From the NCBI GenBank assembly GCA_029891345.1, contig CM057005.1, positions 68,333,760 to 68,397,759 of the forward strand: a DNA stretch of 64,000 bases, written 5' to 3'. Both the position numbers and the translations under genes were made by a program. A model generated the notes under the pieces. The model worked only from the letters and a program-made list of their open reading frames with translations. It had not been told where the DNA came from and ran no database searches. Position 1 is the first letter of the stretch. Each line of letters opens with the position of its first letter. The DNA is from Dryococelus australis (Eukaryota; Arthropoda; Insecta; Phasmatodea; Phasmatidae). Of the stretch, positions 12,179 to 25,884 are shown piece by piece.

Positions 12179-13242
12179 TCATAATGGCTATAAGCTATCT
12201 ACAACCAATATTTCCATAATCGTCCATCACTTCACAGGAATTAACTCAGGCAAATTCAGTATACAAAAGTTTATTAACACCCGTTGAATTACTATTAACA
12301 ATTATATATTTGATGCTCGGCTTCAGAATTGACAATATTACACGTCCATTCTGTACCAGCTTGTTCCAGTCCCGTTATCACCAGTCATTCCTGTCCGAAA
12401 TGTTTTGCAGCGCCTCGAGCGCTCCCGTACACAGCAGTACTCTACTCGTCGGATATCTCGCCCTCAGCAGCACTCTCTTAGGCCCGGTTGAACCAACATC
12501 TCCACCGATCCGAGATCGAATGATCCTAGTTCCAAACCAGGATCCAGTTTGATCTTGGTTCCAATGTAAAAGTGTTGCACCAACGAGATATATACATATC
12601 TAGATGTGCGATGTTTTATTTGTTTTAAGTGAGTTATTGTTATACAAATTTTACTGAGTAATATTCAAGTGCATATAATGTTTTAATTTCCCAAGAAAAC
12701 AATCGAACGTTTTTAAACTACATTTGTCGATGATGGCTGATGATCTCGGATCGAGATTTCAAACCGCCAATTTCGGCGGTTCGAAAATAACTTCATCTTG
12801 ATCTCCAGTCCAGCTCTGAACTAGAATGGTGCAACAGTTTTCTGTGTCAATGTTAGATCCCATCTCGGCTCGAGTTTCGAACCATGATGGTGCACAACAG
12901 GGCATTACTCGTTCGTCGCCGCTACACACACCCTCGTCCACCGCCTGTCCTCTTCTTCGGTGGCCCGATCTCCGTTCACCATTCGCCGCACTTCGACATC
13001 TGGCCATCACATACTCCGGCTGTGGCGAAATTTCTAGTATCGGCACACCTTCGCCCAGAACCTTCTTCACATGTCGGGTTGCACAGATGGAGGAGATGAT
13101 CATAAAGTTCGTGCGATAACCCGCAAGCTCCAACCCTTCCATTAGGGAAGGGGGTGCGGTGACGCCAATCAATTCGGCTCTCAATCATTCCCCTGCCTGC
13201 CAGGCCGGGTATGCCTAGGGAGTGGTTCGTGGTGAGCCACAA
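12179..13242. other. No gene seen
   Basis: Mixed composition with a GC-richer part from 12900. Overlapping frames on both strands (12759-13184, 12826-13119) suggest stop-poor sequence rather than a gene. GATCTCGGATCGAGAT near 12745 and a GGTTGAACCAAC near 12486 hint at further element ends. Confidence 0.35.
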
Positions 13243-13273
13243 ACGCACACACACGCGCACGCACGCGCGCGCG

Positions 13274-13330
<57 letters not shown>

Positions 13331-13353
13331 TCTCTCTCTCTCTCTCTCTCTCT
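13243..13353. repeat. Compound (CA)n/(CG)n/(CT)n microsatellite
   Basis: CA and GCGC alternation that turns into pure CA, then into TC at about 13327. Two frames of low-complexity His/Thr or Cys/Val residues arise here and are not genes. Confidence 0.95.
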
Positions 13354-14378
13354 GCGCAGGGACTGGCCACGCCAGTGTCTATGGTTAAAAGTTAGGCAGT
13401 GTCGCTTTTATACCGAATATCATGATCCTTGTGTAGCTATCCCAAGTACATGCGAAATGTCAGTTACTAAGGTAGACCTATATATTATTGACGTCATATG
13501 TTACGTGCTTATTACTTAAGGTAAATTAGTCGAATTGACAGTGTTAAAGGCATAGTATCGTTTGTTTAAATGATTGCCATCATCTTAGAGCAGTTAAAAC
13601 TAGAAACCGATTTAGAAATATTTCTTCCAGTGACCCTACGGCTATAAGTCACGGAAAAAAAACTATAGGAAAATACTGTAGCATTTAGATAATATTGAAT
13701 AAGAATTCTCGCATAGCTGCTTTTAGTAGGGCTGAATTAAATTGTCATTTTCTCAACAAATTGATGAATCTGCACCGCAAAGTGACGAAGGTTATTTACC
13801 GTAAATCAACACTGAAAGAATTGGAAGTGTGTATGTGTTTACATATGTGTATATTTATAGTATGAGTATAAGTAAAATATACAAATTGCATTCCAAATTT
13901 TGAAGTAAGGAAAAGCTAAAAGTTTTTTCCAGTAAATAAAATAATAGCAACTGCACCACTTGGTTTTTGTTCGAACCCTGCAAAGAGCCGGAAGAAAATC
14001 TCTAAAACAGATCTTAATTATTTCGATATAGTATTAGATTCGACCATAAAAAATCTACTTATCCTTTGATCGCACACAGGTGGGAGCTGGAAGAACTGAA
14101 AAAAGAAAGTCCACGAACCAACTACCACCATTAAAAATACCAGAGGTGTAGGGGTGTTCTGGCATGCTAGGAAGCATCAGCAGTCGTAGTGCCATTTGAT
14201 TAACCTGGAAACGGGCCCTGGAGAGACTCCTCACTGCTCCTCAGCAGTGAGGAGTCAGTACTGCTCAGTAGTACAAGTGTTTTGAGGATGATGAAAAACA
14301 CTGAAGATATGTAATCCAGTCTATCCTGTACGAGTACATGCAAACATTTACCGAGTGTTCAACAATTACATGGAAAAA

Positions 14379-15185
14379 TGCAGTAACTGTGGCAAAACCT
14401 TTAGTTAAAGTTGCACTGCACATCGCCATGAACAGAACGGATGTTCAAAGAAACCGATCTCCAGAATACTAATATGTGATGTGTGTGGTGCAGTATCTGG
14501 TAGATGCGATAATCTAAAGAGACGTACTAGTACGTGTAAAGGTAACACACCTTTGCTTGGCTCAATACAGAGTACATTGAACTTATTGGTGCAAGACAAG
14601 GCAATGTCTAGCCTTCCTGCTGATTCGTCGTGTAAACTAACGTTGGTTCGAGCACCAAACATTACCCTGGCCTGCATCATATTCCAAAACAGTGTGTGAT
14701 GAAGGGAATACGAGTGTTGCAGACATGCAGTAATGGAAAGCGTGACTTATATGAACCTCCAGAAGTTGTAAACAACATACATACATACATACATCACTAA
14801 CGTGTAAAGTGAAAAATGGAGATGTTACAAATATTCAGGATGGTGAGAACGTGAAGGTGAATTCTAAGACTGTTGGCAATAATGTAAAATATGCATATTC
14901 TACTGATGATGTGACGACATCTGTAAAGCAAAAGCTTAAACATGTTGTTGAAGATAAGGGTTACTTGAATTGGGGTAGAAGAAACGTCAATTTGAACCTG
15001 GTACTCTGCTCCAGAGGTTTCTCACAACCTACTCGTCACATAAGAACATACACGCAGAGATGTATCGTGAACTTTCTGTGAAGTCTAGCTACTTATTTTC
15101 TGAAGACCCCAGTGACTTGGTTGATAGACTTTCTGTCAGTGAAGAGATAATTCGGTTATTAATGAACTCAGAGCTAGAGGTGTAA
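14379..15185 (+). pseudogene. Decayed C2H2 zinc-finger coding sequence
   Basis: Three finger-like pieces in order. The first, at 14379, reads CSNCGKTFS, then a TAA stop at 14406-14408, then TAHRHEQ and a KKP linker. The second reads CDVCGAVSGRCDNLKR (from about 14475) with the expected histidines replaced. The third, near 14990-15060 in another frame, reads CSRGFSQPTRHIRTYTQ with the last histidine changed to tyrosine. A further coherent stretch, MYRELSVKSSYLFSEDPSD, runs in the first frame to a TAA at 15183-15185. The fingers are degenerate and the frame shifts, so I read it as a relic of a host or transposon zinc-finger gene. Introns rather than frameshifts could explain part of the pattern. 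Confidence 0.5.
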
Positions 15186-18100
15186 CACAACATTTTTTAC
15201 TATCTGCACCTATTTTTCATAATTAATGTTTGTTTCACACATTGGACACTGTCATGCATAATACTTGTAATTTTACCTATATTTCAGGTATGTTTTATTT
15301 CTCGTAATTTTTATTATTTCTATTTTGCATGTTTCATATGGTTAGGATATTTAAATTTAGATGTACGAATGGTAATAATTAATGTTTAATTAAAATATAT
15401 AGCTAGATTTTCTTTGTATATTTTAATTAATATCTAATATTTTTACAATTTTTGGTCTCACCTTTATTGTCAATGTTTCAGGGAATTTCTTTCGAATTTT
15501 TGGATTAACTTCTACGAGACCCGTAACTCCATGGGATAGGGATTTAGGCCGTTTGGAGTGTGTCATTTTCGATTGTTAATTAGGAAGCCTTGCGATTGGC
15601 TAACTGGTTCAAATCCTGTACTTCGATTGGCTGGAGAGCTCAGCATAGGGTTAGGCCGCGCGGGTCGTTTGAAAGTTCGCGCTCTCTGCCACCAACCTTC
15701 AACTGCACTAGACGCAAGGCTAGGAAACTCGTCCTACAATTGGACGTAGCGGAGGAATTTAAATTAGAAGTTAGGGTGTTGTAGTTCCTACAGCTTGCCA
15801 CAGTTTTCATTTGTGTTTGGTGTCGAGTTTAGAGAGTAAGCACTCCGCATACTTTTATTTCAGCAGCTGTTTAGGAGTTTGAGGTTGCTAGCTAGACCTG
15901 TAATGTCAGTGAGCCGTGAGCCACGTATAGTAGCACCGCACCCAGATCTGCATATTCCTACCTCCGTTCCTTCTACAAGATATTACGTCCTGTCTTCGCC
16001 TACAACCTGGTATCTAATTACGAGAACTGTTTTCCATTTTCCATCAAACTTTTAAATGTTATTTCCTTTTTGACTTTGCTACGTTACTCCGTTGGCGTAG
16101 AACATCCTACATGACGCCATGTTAGTAAGGCGCCAGTATTAGCTTCAGGAAACTTTAACCATAATTTTACCTGAGAGAGAAGTCAAGTGTTTTACTTTTT
16201 TGAGACAGTCAAGTTACATTTTTCTGAACTAAATTCAAGACACTTCATTTTGAGAGATCTACGTTTATTTGAAGTGTTAAGTCAAATTGTTAAATACGTG
16301 TCACGTAACGGGTATTTAAATAATGGCCGCTACCCATGACCACTTCCTAACGGAAGCCTAGTTTGAACGCTACTCTTTTTCTTTGTTCATTGCCATTCAG
16401 GGATTTTTGATTATTTGAATTATTTTTCCAGCTTAAAAAAAAAAAAAGATATTTTGAATTTGAACATTTTTGAATAAATAATTTTTAGCTGGATTTGACA
16501 CATCTGACACCGTTCCTGAGTATGCATGTTTTGTCCTATCCCTCATCTACCTATTTTCAGTTGAAAATTGCCTTTGATATGTGTGTAGTTATGTACAATA
16601 AGTTTCACAGCTGGTGTGGCAAATAATTGTTTGCCTGTAACAAGGGTGGTGTTGTCAAAGGTGAGTCACTATGCATCTTACATACTGGGTCCTGTACTGA
16701 GTATAGCTGAGCAAACATATTTCATTGGAACATTATTCATTTATTTTTACTCGTTAACTGAATCACAAATATTGCCAACACCAAACACAATTTAATATTT
16801 TGTCATGTGGTGCATAACTTAAAATTCTTACTATCACAGCGAGGTGGCCTAGGTTATGTATTGCATGTTACAGAGGTGACATATGTAGGTGTGTGAATTA
16901 GTTAAGAATAGGAACACATAATTATAATTAAATTATAATTTATTATTTTAAAAATTCCTTACACATAGGAATGTATTTACTGCCGTGCATTTATACATTT
17001 CTGATAGGCTGTAAGTATTTGCGATAAACATATATGGAGTATGGCTATGTACAAATGTCTGTTGGAGATAAATTTCATTGTAGGCTGTGGGGTTAATATG
17101 ATTTTAAGTATATAGCATACATACTCAGTATATATAATTGCCACAATATGTGCACTCACTTCATGATGAACAACAAAACATTGCTAACATATATAATGTT
17201 TGTGGTAATTTATAGATGGTATATTATGTGATCAACAAAAATAAAGATATGTCTGTATGATCAAACTGAATTATTTTTAGAGTGAATGGTGTGTAGATGG
17301 AGTGGTAATTTTTAATTCACATTTACTAAGCATGTTGATATAATATAATTGTCTAGTTTTGATCTCGATCTAACACAATTCCTGCAATGCGAGATGGAAC
17401 ATTTCATTAGAGGCAATAATTTAGAGAGCCATTAGAAGACATGTAAATGTAGTGCTACTCGATATGAATGGTATGCTAGATTGTATTATTTTGTAGGAAT
17501 GGTGGGTGCTATGTTTTCGGTATTGTTGCTCGAAACTCTTTCATGATATCATCTGCTCGTATGGTTCGCTAGTAGAGTTTCTGTATGGTTATTTTCTGTA
17601 ACCACTTAAATATGCTATGTGAAATATACTATGTACATGCATATTTATGTATGTATGTATGTGTGTGTAGGTTTGTCTGTTTGTAGATACACATAACACC
17701 TGTTTAACAGTACTTGCTTTTATTAAAATACATTTTTTTAAATGTATGTAAAAGAAAATATTCAAGATATAATTACCAAGATTTTGAAATCAATTTTATA
17801 TGCTTCCACAGTGAATACTAAAATACACTTGCTATGTGAATAATAAATATAATAAATATTAAGACTATCGTGTGTTTGGCAGAAAACATTGTATATGTGT
17901 GTAATGTTTATAGATGTGGAAATACTGAATGTATAACTATGAAAAACAAATCAATGCAGCACACAAACACATTAAAGTAGATTTTAAAATTAATTTACAA
18001 AGTGAATGGTATATAGGTGGTGTCATGGTTCTAACAAACCTATTTTTTATATTAAATGCTCTCTACTAAATACATCACTTTGGCTGTGTAAAGGTATAGT

Positions 18101-18764
18101 GGCAAACTGCGAATGAAAAATATTGTTTCTTTTTATTGGTTGTATGCAGAGTTCTGTTCGCCTGCAGGAGAGTTGAATTGGAATACTGAAAGGATTCTAC
18201 AAATTCCGTCTATATTCTGTGGATATTACATTAATAAATATGTATGTTGCTTACAACAAAGATATTAAATTATACCCACTTGTAGTGGTTTGAACTGGGA
18301 AACCTGTGTGGCGAGTATCATTAAGTTATTTATAATTAAAATTATCTCAGCTAAATATGTGAAGTGGATACTTTTGTTAATTTAATGATATGCATACATT
18401 TGAGTTGCCTGTTGACCAATACAATATATGAAGTGATAATAATGCCACAAAACTCTTATGCATTCGGTTTCGATGCGAGTTTAATGGACTGCAGGACATA
18501 TCTACGATTCATTATATTAAGTAAAAATCATGGTTTGAGTCGAGTTTGTTAAGCAATTTTTTTGTGAAAGTATACCTATGCTAAGAGTATGAATATTTTA
18601 GTAACGAGTAACTGAAGTATCTGTTCCCCTGTTCACATCACACAACTTTTTTTTCCATATGTTCAGTAAAATGTAATAAGTAACAAGTAAAAAGTAACGA
18701 GTCTTCAGTTTTGAAGTAACGAGTAGTAACAAATACCCGAATGTAACGAAACAGCCCAACCTTA
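15186..18764. other. No gene seen
   Basis: AT-rich, long stretch without recognisable genes. A GC-richer part at 15560-16150 has open frames of about 63 codons on two frames but no recognised product. Short TGTA/GT-rich runs near 17640-17680. Confidence 0.45.
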
Positions 18765-19265
18765 ATGTGTATGTTATGAATTGATGATTGTAGCTTCGGT
18801 ATATGGGAAAATATGAGTTAATATGCTTATAAAATGGCTTTATGTGTGTTTGACCCTGTAGTCTTGTTTGTTGTTGGGATTGATATGTGTGTTATGAATT
18901 TGATGACTGTAGCTTTGGTATATGGGAGATTGTGAGTTAGGATGCTTATAAAAGGGATTAAGGCATAATTGACCTTGTCAGAAATGCCTTAGGGCTTAAA
19001 TAACCTTAGCATCGCGATGGATATCGGATACAATGCCTATGTCAGGAATTTGATTACTATATCTTCAACAATTCGGAAATTATGACTACATTTATCAAAT
19101 GACTTAAATGCTTGATTCACCTTGTCAGAAAGGGCTTGGGGCTTAAATGGCCCACCACTGTGATGGATATATGATCCAATGACTATGTTATAAATTTGAT
19201 TAATATATCTTCAACGGTTCAGAAATTATGACTATATTTACAAAATGGGTAAAATGCATAATTGA
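18765..19265 (+). repeat. Degenerate tandem repeat, 4 units of about 120-155 bp
   Basis: GAATTTGATTACTATATCTT-type motifs start near 18772, 18893, 19047 and 19189, each followed by a TATGA...AAATG(G/A) block and a TTGACCTTGTC or similar. Confidence 0.65.
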
Positions 19266-19299
19266 TTGTCTGCCACAACCAACGACCAATCACAGCACA

Positions 19300-19410
19300 G
19301 CGACTAAGGGTAGTGCCAGCTGTTATCCCTCCACTCCAGCATCAGGGATAGCGCCAGCTAGTATCCCTCACTCCAAATATGGGCAGCGCCAGTTTAGTAT
19401 CCTCCTGTTT
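19300..19410 (+). repeat. Three short GC-richer repeats
   Basis: GTGCCAGCTGTTATCCCTCC, GCGCCAGCTAGTATCCCTCA and GCGCCAGTTTAGTATCC recur about every 37 bases. Confidence 0.6.
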
Positions 19411-20223
19411 GAGACCCTTCCGAGGTTAATCTTATGGCACTACGCCTGCCGGTGGCCAAAGTGGCCTAGAACCCCGTCGCCCCTACTACTTACGTACTAT
19501 AACCATACACGGTATAGGTTAAAAGCTTCCATTACAGTTTCGGAAGTTTACCTGAAATTTTTTTACAGTGTGATACGTGGAAAATTTTAAAGAGGGACGG
19601 CGCGGTTTCTCCAGTGTACACTGTAACAAAATTGTGTAATTTTCAGATGTATTTGTCAGAAGAATTTTCCCCGACGTCTGTATATTTTTACACCTGGAAT
19701 ATGAAAGTTTTTTTTTGCGTCGAAGTAAATACAACCTATTCTAAATAGTAGTACGATAACGACACTACTAATCGTACACTTAATTTTATCAACTATAAAT
19801 CACTATATAACAGAAAGTAAACAATAACTTTTACATATTTTTTCTCCACGACATGAAAATTTACACAAATATCGCAAATGTAATTTCGTAATTTCAACAC
19901 AGTATATGCCCCCCTTCCCATCCCCCAGCCAACCAAAACTAATACAAGGTAACATCATAGATTCATTGGAAACGACCGTGCAGTCAACACACGATGGTTA
20001 AAGACATACATCCACGGGTTTTCACCGGACACTTCTAGATATCTTTGAACTCAATGTAAAGTTACGTGTACTGTAAGTTTTTCTTTTACAAATTACCAAT
20101 CATAAAATGTAAAATCACGAAAAATTGTGTGTACCAAAATTTACACTTTTTATTACAATTTACTTCAGTTCTGCTCCGGCCACTTTATTGCGCAGTTTAT
20201 TTCAATTGTAAACTGAGTTTGAC

Positions 20224-20228
<5 letters not shown>

Positions 20229-20254
<26 letters not shown>
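20229..20254. repeat. A26 tract
   Basis: 26 consecutive A. Could mark the tail of a retroposed sequence reading from the left, but no retroposon body was recognised before it. Confidence 0.9.
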
Positions 20255-20937
20255 TGGGAACCACATCCGCACAAGTGTACTCAACCATATACAGCAAGTT
20301 TAAGTACTGGCTTGCCCCTAATAAATTTAAAAAAATGACGTTTTCTTTAATTTTATTACAAAAGTCTATCTGAAATTTAGTAGGTTAATTTGAATACGTC
20401 ACCATTTATCTCCACATACTCTGTCACTCAAGGACTTACCTCCCGGCACTGCAGTTAAAGCTACGTTTTCCTTCCCATTGCATGGTATCGCTTAAGAGAA
20501 ATAGGATTTCAGATCATTCTGAGATAAATCTTTAAACCATTATACATAATTACGGTAGACATGAGCTCAAAATATGATATTTTCGAATTTTGTAAGATGT
20601 TTATTACATGATATTAATAGCTACATACAGTTTTAACGCATATGATATACGTATATTTTAAAGATTTTCCACATACACAATGCTGGGACTGGGAGTTCTC
20701 ATGTTGTTACTTTTACACTACCTGTTTTCCCGTTGTTACTTACGATACTCGTATAAATACATCTTCTTGGATATTTCAATAACTCATAAAGGTAAGCCAA
20801 ACAAATATCACAGAAGCTGTTTTTTTTTTCTCCGAAAGGTATCCGTTATCTATTTGATGTCTTATGTTTGATTCGACATGTTTTACACATCTGAAAAAAC
20901 ATTAATGACTGCACGGGTCTGCAACAAAAAATATAAA

Positions 20938-21338
20938 GGCTGTTCACGATAAAGTGAGCACTTTTGAAATAAACCTTAGAAAAAAATCACTGTTCCTACC
21001 TGGATAATATTTTAACTGAGTGACATGCGCATAGTAAAGTAGGTAACGATATAGGGAAAGTAGTCCCATATCTTAAACGTCCAATAAAAAGTGTTAGGTA
21101 ACCATTTGTGACTACTTAAAATTATTTATTTCCCTTTCTGTTTTTTTTTAATGCATCGGAGTGTAATATGAGCAGAGTTTTAAAATATTTACTTTTACAA
21201 TAATTTCACAGATTCACTTGACCGAAGCATAAATAAAGCGATGAGGCCCATGATAATGTTAATTTTACATAAGGCGGAAGATAAAACAACGTGCATATAT
21301 AAGTATATCTTAAGCAGGGCATTTTACCGTGAATAGTC
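20938..21338 (-). mobile_element. MITE family 1, long form, inverted
   Basis: Plus strand reads GGCTGTTCACGATAAAGTGA...ACCGTGAATAGTC, but the interior is the reverse complement of the other copies (GTTAGGTAACCATTTGTG, AAGGCGGAAGATAAAACA, ATATCTTAAGCAGGG). Confidence 0.85.
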
Positions 21339-21609
21339 TATAGCTAAATAAATGTGCAAGTTTTTACTACTATCACTGACTACCGGCTATAATTTTTCCC
21401 CAGGTTATTTATAATTAGCAATGATTTTATGTCTTTCATAGTGCATGACATTGCGGTAACATGAAAAAGTTTTCCTGCGTGTTGTCACGTATATAGCTGC
21501 CACTGAAATTTACATGTCTGAAGAAAGTACTCAAATATTACTCTACAAACATAATGTCTGAAGTGAGGAGGAGTGTAAATGTAAGTGTTGGTATTAACCG
21601 ATAAGTATA

Positions 21610-21843
21610 GGCTGTTCACTGTAAAGTGAACACTTTTTAAGGCCCTTTCAACAGGCATTAACCAATAATAAATATATTATATTGCAGCTCTAGACGTTAA
21701 CTTTTGGGAGTGGCGAAATGTATACACCGTGTTTATTAGTCACATGGCAATGTTTACATTAAAAAGTGACAAGAAGATAGAAATATGATGGAAAGAAAAT
21801 TTCAGCAGGACCTTAAAAAGTGCTCACTTTACCGTTAACAGCC
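21610..21843 (+). mobile_element. MITE family 1, short form (234 bp)
   Basis: Same termini (GGCTGTTCACTGTAAAGTGA...TTTACCGTTAACAGCC) but a different interior, shared with 58502-58735: GCATTAACCAATAATAAATA, TATACACCGTGTTTATTA, CACATGGCAATG. Confidence 0.85.
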
Positions 21844-22351
21844 TTACCCAGACATGCGATATGCATAAAGAGGTTTAAACGCGAAGAGACAACTCCTAAT
21901 ATACTTCTGAGCACCGTAGTGCTTACTTTGTGAACAAATTCTTAGTGATACTGTGAGCAGGTCTCAAAGCACCGCCTTAAGCATCGTGAGCGTTCACGGC
22001 CAGTTTCGCCTCTTGTGCGGAAATTATTTGTTTACGTCTCATACTTCAAGTTTCAGATTATCTATTATAATTTCTGATTATAAAAATGTATACTTTGAGT
22101 AATGTTTCATGTTTTTATAGCTAATTTTACAGTGTGTTATTTTTTCAATTGTAAAAAGGCAGGAACGTACCGATGTAAAGTTCATATTATGCTATTTGTG
22201 ACAAAATTTGACATTTACAATTCGTAGTTCATGTACTGCAGAGTAAGACCTATATAAGCACTGCTAACGTTTCTTTTTAAATTTTAATCTACGAAAATTT
22301 AAATCGGCAGAAAAATAAAGACTCCGATGTGGTATATGCGTCGAGCCTTAA

Positions 22352-22825
22352 GGGGTCCGTCTGCCTGGAGATTTTTTCGCGCTTGAGGCCGAGAAGCGCA
22401 GGAGCTATAAGGGCCACACTCCCACGCGCTGCCAGTGCGCAATCGCCGCTACGCGCAGGGCTCTGAGCTGGCGTAAAGTGTTCTCGTCGTGCTGCGTGTA
22501 CCTATGGGACTTTCAGCGCTGATACTATCATTTCATTGGTGGAAAGTCTGCAGTAAGATACAATGCAAGCTTCTCGATTACTTCTGCGTGTACATAACGC
22601 GTGTATTTTGAGATATAGCGCTTTGACAGAGCCGTTTTTAGCTACGCTGGAGTACTGTGAAATGGTGTTGCTAAGTGTGGCATCTTGGAAGTAACGGACA
22701 GCCATATTCTGAAGTGTGTGTTCTTTTCGTAGACTAGCGCATTGGACGCACGTTTAGTAGTTTAGAAAAAAAACCTGGATTTCAACACACGGCAACGCAG
22801 TTCGAACGAAAGGCAGGCGGACCCC
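22352..22825. mobile_element. TTAA-flanked (piggyBac-like) MITE
   Basis: TTAA at 22348-22351 and 22826-22829. Termini GGGGTCCGTCTGCCT and the complement of AGGCAGGCGGACCCC differ at one position. The 474-bp interior is richer in GC than its surroundings and has no transposase. TTAA targets are known for piggyBac. Confidence 0.75.
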
Positions 22826-22996
22826 TTAAGTCTGAAAGGGCCCATTCAGAACCCGTCAAAAAAGTACTCCCTGTGTGGTGAAAAAGCAGCTCGCCCTGTG
22901 TGCCGAGTCACAGGTTGAATAATTGTTTATTTATCTTGCATATTGATGTTTACCTGCAATTTTACTGTATTTATTATGTTTTTCAACATGTTTAAA

Positions 22997-23419
22997 GGCG
23001 GCTCACGGTAAAATGAGCACTTTTGAAAGCTCTGCTTAAGATCTACTTGTATACACGTTATGTATTCCTCCACCTTATGTAAAATTAATATTGCCACGGG
23101 CCTCATCACTTTATTCGTGCGTCGGTCAAATGAAACTGTGCAATTATTGAGAAAATAAATAATTTACAAATCTGCTCATTTTTACACGTTGAGGCATTAA
23201 AAAACCAGAAAGCGAAAGAAATAATTTCAAGCTCTCACTAATGACTAATTAAAACTTTTTATTCGACGTTAAGATACGGAACTACTTCCCATCCATCATT
23301 ACCAACTTTACTGGGCGAAACTCATTCAGTTCGCCCATTGAAAAAAAAAAAAAGCATGCAGGGGCAGTGACTTTTTTCTACGGTTCATTTCTAAAGTACT
23401 CACTTTATCGTAAACAGCC
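22997..23419 (+). mobile_element. MITE family 1, long form
   Basis: Starts GGCGGCTCACGGTAAAATGA and ends TATCGTAAACAGCC. A complete interior including a 12-13 base A run near 23341. Confidence 0.87.
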
Positions 23420-23477
23420 TTTACCTACTTTGTCTATTTGTGTTTATGTGCTAGTGTAACATGTTTACTCGCTTCTT

Positions 23478-23478
<1 letters not shown>

Positions 23479-23526
<48 letters not shown>
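23479..23526. repeat. (TA)n microsatellite
   Basis: About 24 uninterrupted AT units. Confidence 0.95.
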
Positions 23527-23530
<4 letters not shown>

Positions 23531-25140
23531 AGTTTATATTTTATAGCAGTAAAGTCTTGCAAAGTTGCACGGTAATGTTAAAAGTATTTTGTGTTGAGGT
23601 AAATATATGTTAATCATTCATATGTTATGTAAAAATTATATCACGCCTTAAAACCTTGTTTTCAGTCACAATTGCGTACTTCTGATCTTTTAATATGGTC
23701 AGGGCGTGGCATAGATATGTAGGTAGGCGCCATGGAGGAATTTTTTTTTTGTTGTTTTCCTCCGTGTGACGTCAATACTTCCCAGATGTTTTTAACAGCT
23801 TCAACCCGGTATTGCAATTTCAGACAGTTTCTTACAGGAAAATGGCTCCGATTGGATACGGGTATATTGCGCCAAAATTCAATTACTGTAGTTAGTTGCT
23901 TGTTTTACAAGCAACTTTCTTCCTGGAATAGGCTTTGATGGGACAACATCTCCACGAAGGAGCTCTCCATTTTTACAATGTTTGCAAGTTTTAAAAAGTG
24001 TTGAAAGTGCCAAATAATATCTGCAAAGGTGTGCACAAGTGCGCTGTGTTATAGGGCAGGTGGAGAAGAGGCCCAAATATGCCACATTTATATTATGTGG
24101 AGCAATTAAATCGTCGTGTAAGCCTAAGTCTAGCTACAGCAGCAACTGTTGCTAGGGGTGGTGCCCAGCACTTTTATATGGTGTACCATAAAGTGATGAA
24201 CTCTAAAAGTTGCTACTTCACTATAAAGTAGTGAGACACATTTCTCTTACTGCAATCTCCTTGATGAGGAAATTAATGAATGGAATTATTTTATTTTCTC
24301 TGAGTTTCTCAAACTGTGCCCACAATGTACAACATCCTACAGCTAGAAATCTACTACAAAAACAAAGCAACAAAAATTTTCAATTTTTCTGAAGAATTAT
24401 TTTAAAAAATAATTAATATAAAGTTAGTTAGTTTTCTTTCTTAAGGCAGATGGTTACCCAGAACACACCCAAGATCTGCATTCTAATATGGTATTTTTCC
24501 TCAGTCCTTTTGGTTTACTTTTATGCTGATTTCATAAATAAATTTTATCTTGGATGTTTGGAAAGGTATTTAAACACAAAAGTGCTAATGAAATTCAGTC
24601 GTCACGTACTAATATATTAAAGCTCAATTCAAGTGTAACACATAGTGTACTGACACCATTGCACCAAAGACATGAAAGGCAGCAGTCATCATGCGCCAAG
24701 TTTGAAACCACTGGTAAGTCAGTATATACAATGTGTGATCAAACTGAGTAATGATCTCATGGTTCGACAGACATATGTAGTCTACATAGGTTATGCTAAT
24801 GACATGCAAATCAGCTACAGAAGTATCGGAATAGAATATTTATTTCACATGTTATTTTGATTTGAATATTAATTCTCACTTTTTTCTTATATGTAATTGT
24901 AACACATGCCTATCGCGCAATTTATGATTTATATAAACCACCAATCCAGGTAATTTCAGTATTGTATGATATTTCTCACACATTAATCTGAGAACTGGCA
25001 TATTGTTATTTTCATATTTTAATATTATGTTTACATGTTAATTTTTGTTCTCTGAAATTATTTTATGATTTTTATAGCGTGATAATTTCCTTTCTTTTCT
25101 TATTTTAAAGATATTTCATTTTTGGTTTATTTCATTTTAT
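23527..25140. other. No gene seen
   Basis: AT-rich sequence; six frames of 60-70 codons, all without recognisable domains and partly overlapping on opposite strands. Confidence 0.45.
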
Positions 25141-25145
25141 GAGGT

Positions 25146-25880
25146 AACTTATAACCGGAAGTATGCTGCGATTGGTTAGTTGGTAGTGGAGATGCCGGAA
25201 GACGAGGCTTCTGAGAGGGTTCTGTAACATGGACGGATGATTTAAGATATCGCTGGGATTTCTATCTAGAGAATCCCCAGCGCCAACCTAAGTATAGGTT
25301 AGGCATAGGTCCCAGAAGTAGAGTTTAAGTTGCTGTATCAACCGATTTAAGAAGAGGTTTGATGCCAGCCGTCTAGATATTATATGAGCGAGTTTTGCTG
25401 AGACACCGAGGGTGTCGAACCCTAGACGCCAGGCGCCATGTTTGATATGCTAGCGCCGCAGCGATATCGAGGTGACGCCATGTATTTTGTGAATTTGGAT
25501 GCTGAAATCTATGAGTAATTTCACTGGAATTTAAATTCTACGAACTTGTAATATCTTAAGTAGAGAGTTTTAATTTGAAACTTTGCACTTTTATGATCTA
25601 TAGAGTATATTAAACCAGTAGTTCAGCTCTACGTAGTGAGCTAGTGCGCCGGAGTATATTAATATTAATATTATTGAACTTAGTTTGATTTCCTTTGGAC
25701 AGGAATCTACATTTGGGTTCGAAGTGAAGTGGAATTTTCGGGAGTATTAAAATAAATTGACATTTTTCAAGTAAGGTTTGGAGTGTGAGAACTTAACTGC
25801 AACCACCTATTTGGGAGCTTAATTAGTTTCTCTAATCAGTTAGGAATTGAGGAGAGCAACTTCCGGTTAATAACAATTTT
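25146..25880. mobile_element. Candidate element with inverted ends
   Basis: TATAACCGGAAGTATGC near the left and the complement of GCAACTTCCGGTTAATA near the right. Moderately GC-rich start, no coding frame. It could be a MITE or an LTR fragment; the target duplication was not found. Confidence 0.3.
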
Positions 25881-25884
25881 TTAA

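Noticed and set aside
12478..12840. MITE with GGTTGAACCAAC ends
   Set aside because: The left and right ends match only weakly and no flanking duplication was seen.
12826..13519. Overlapping frames around the CA repeat
   Set aside because: Low-complexity His/Thr or Cys/Val runs come from the microsatellite; the rest has no domain and opposite-strand frames overlap.
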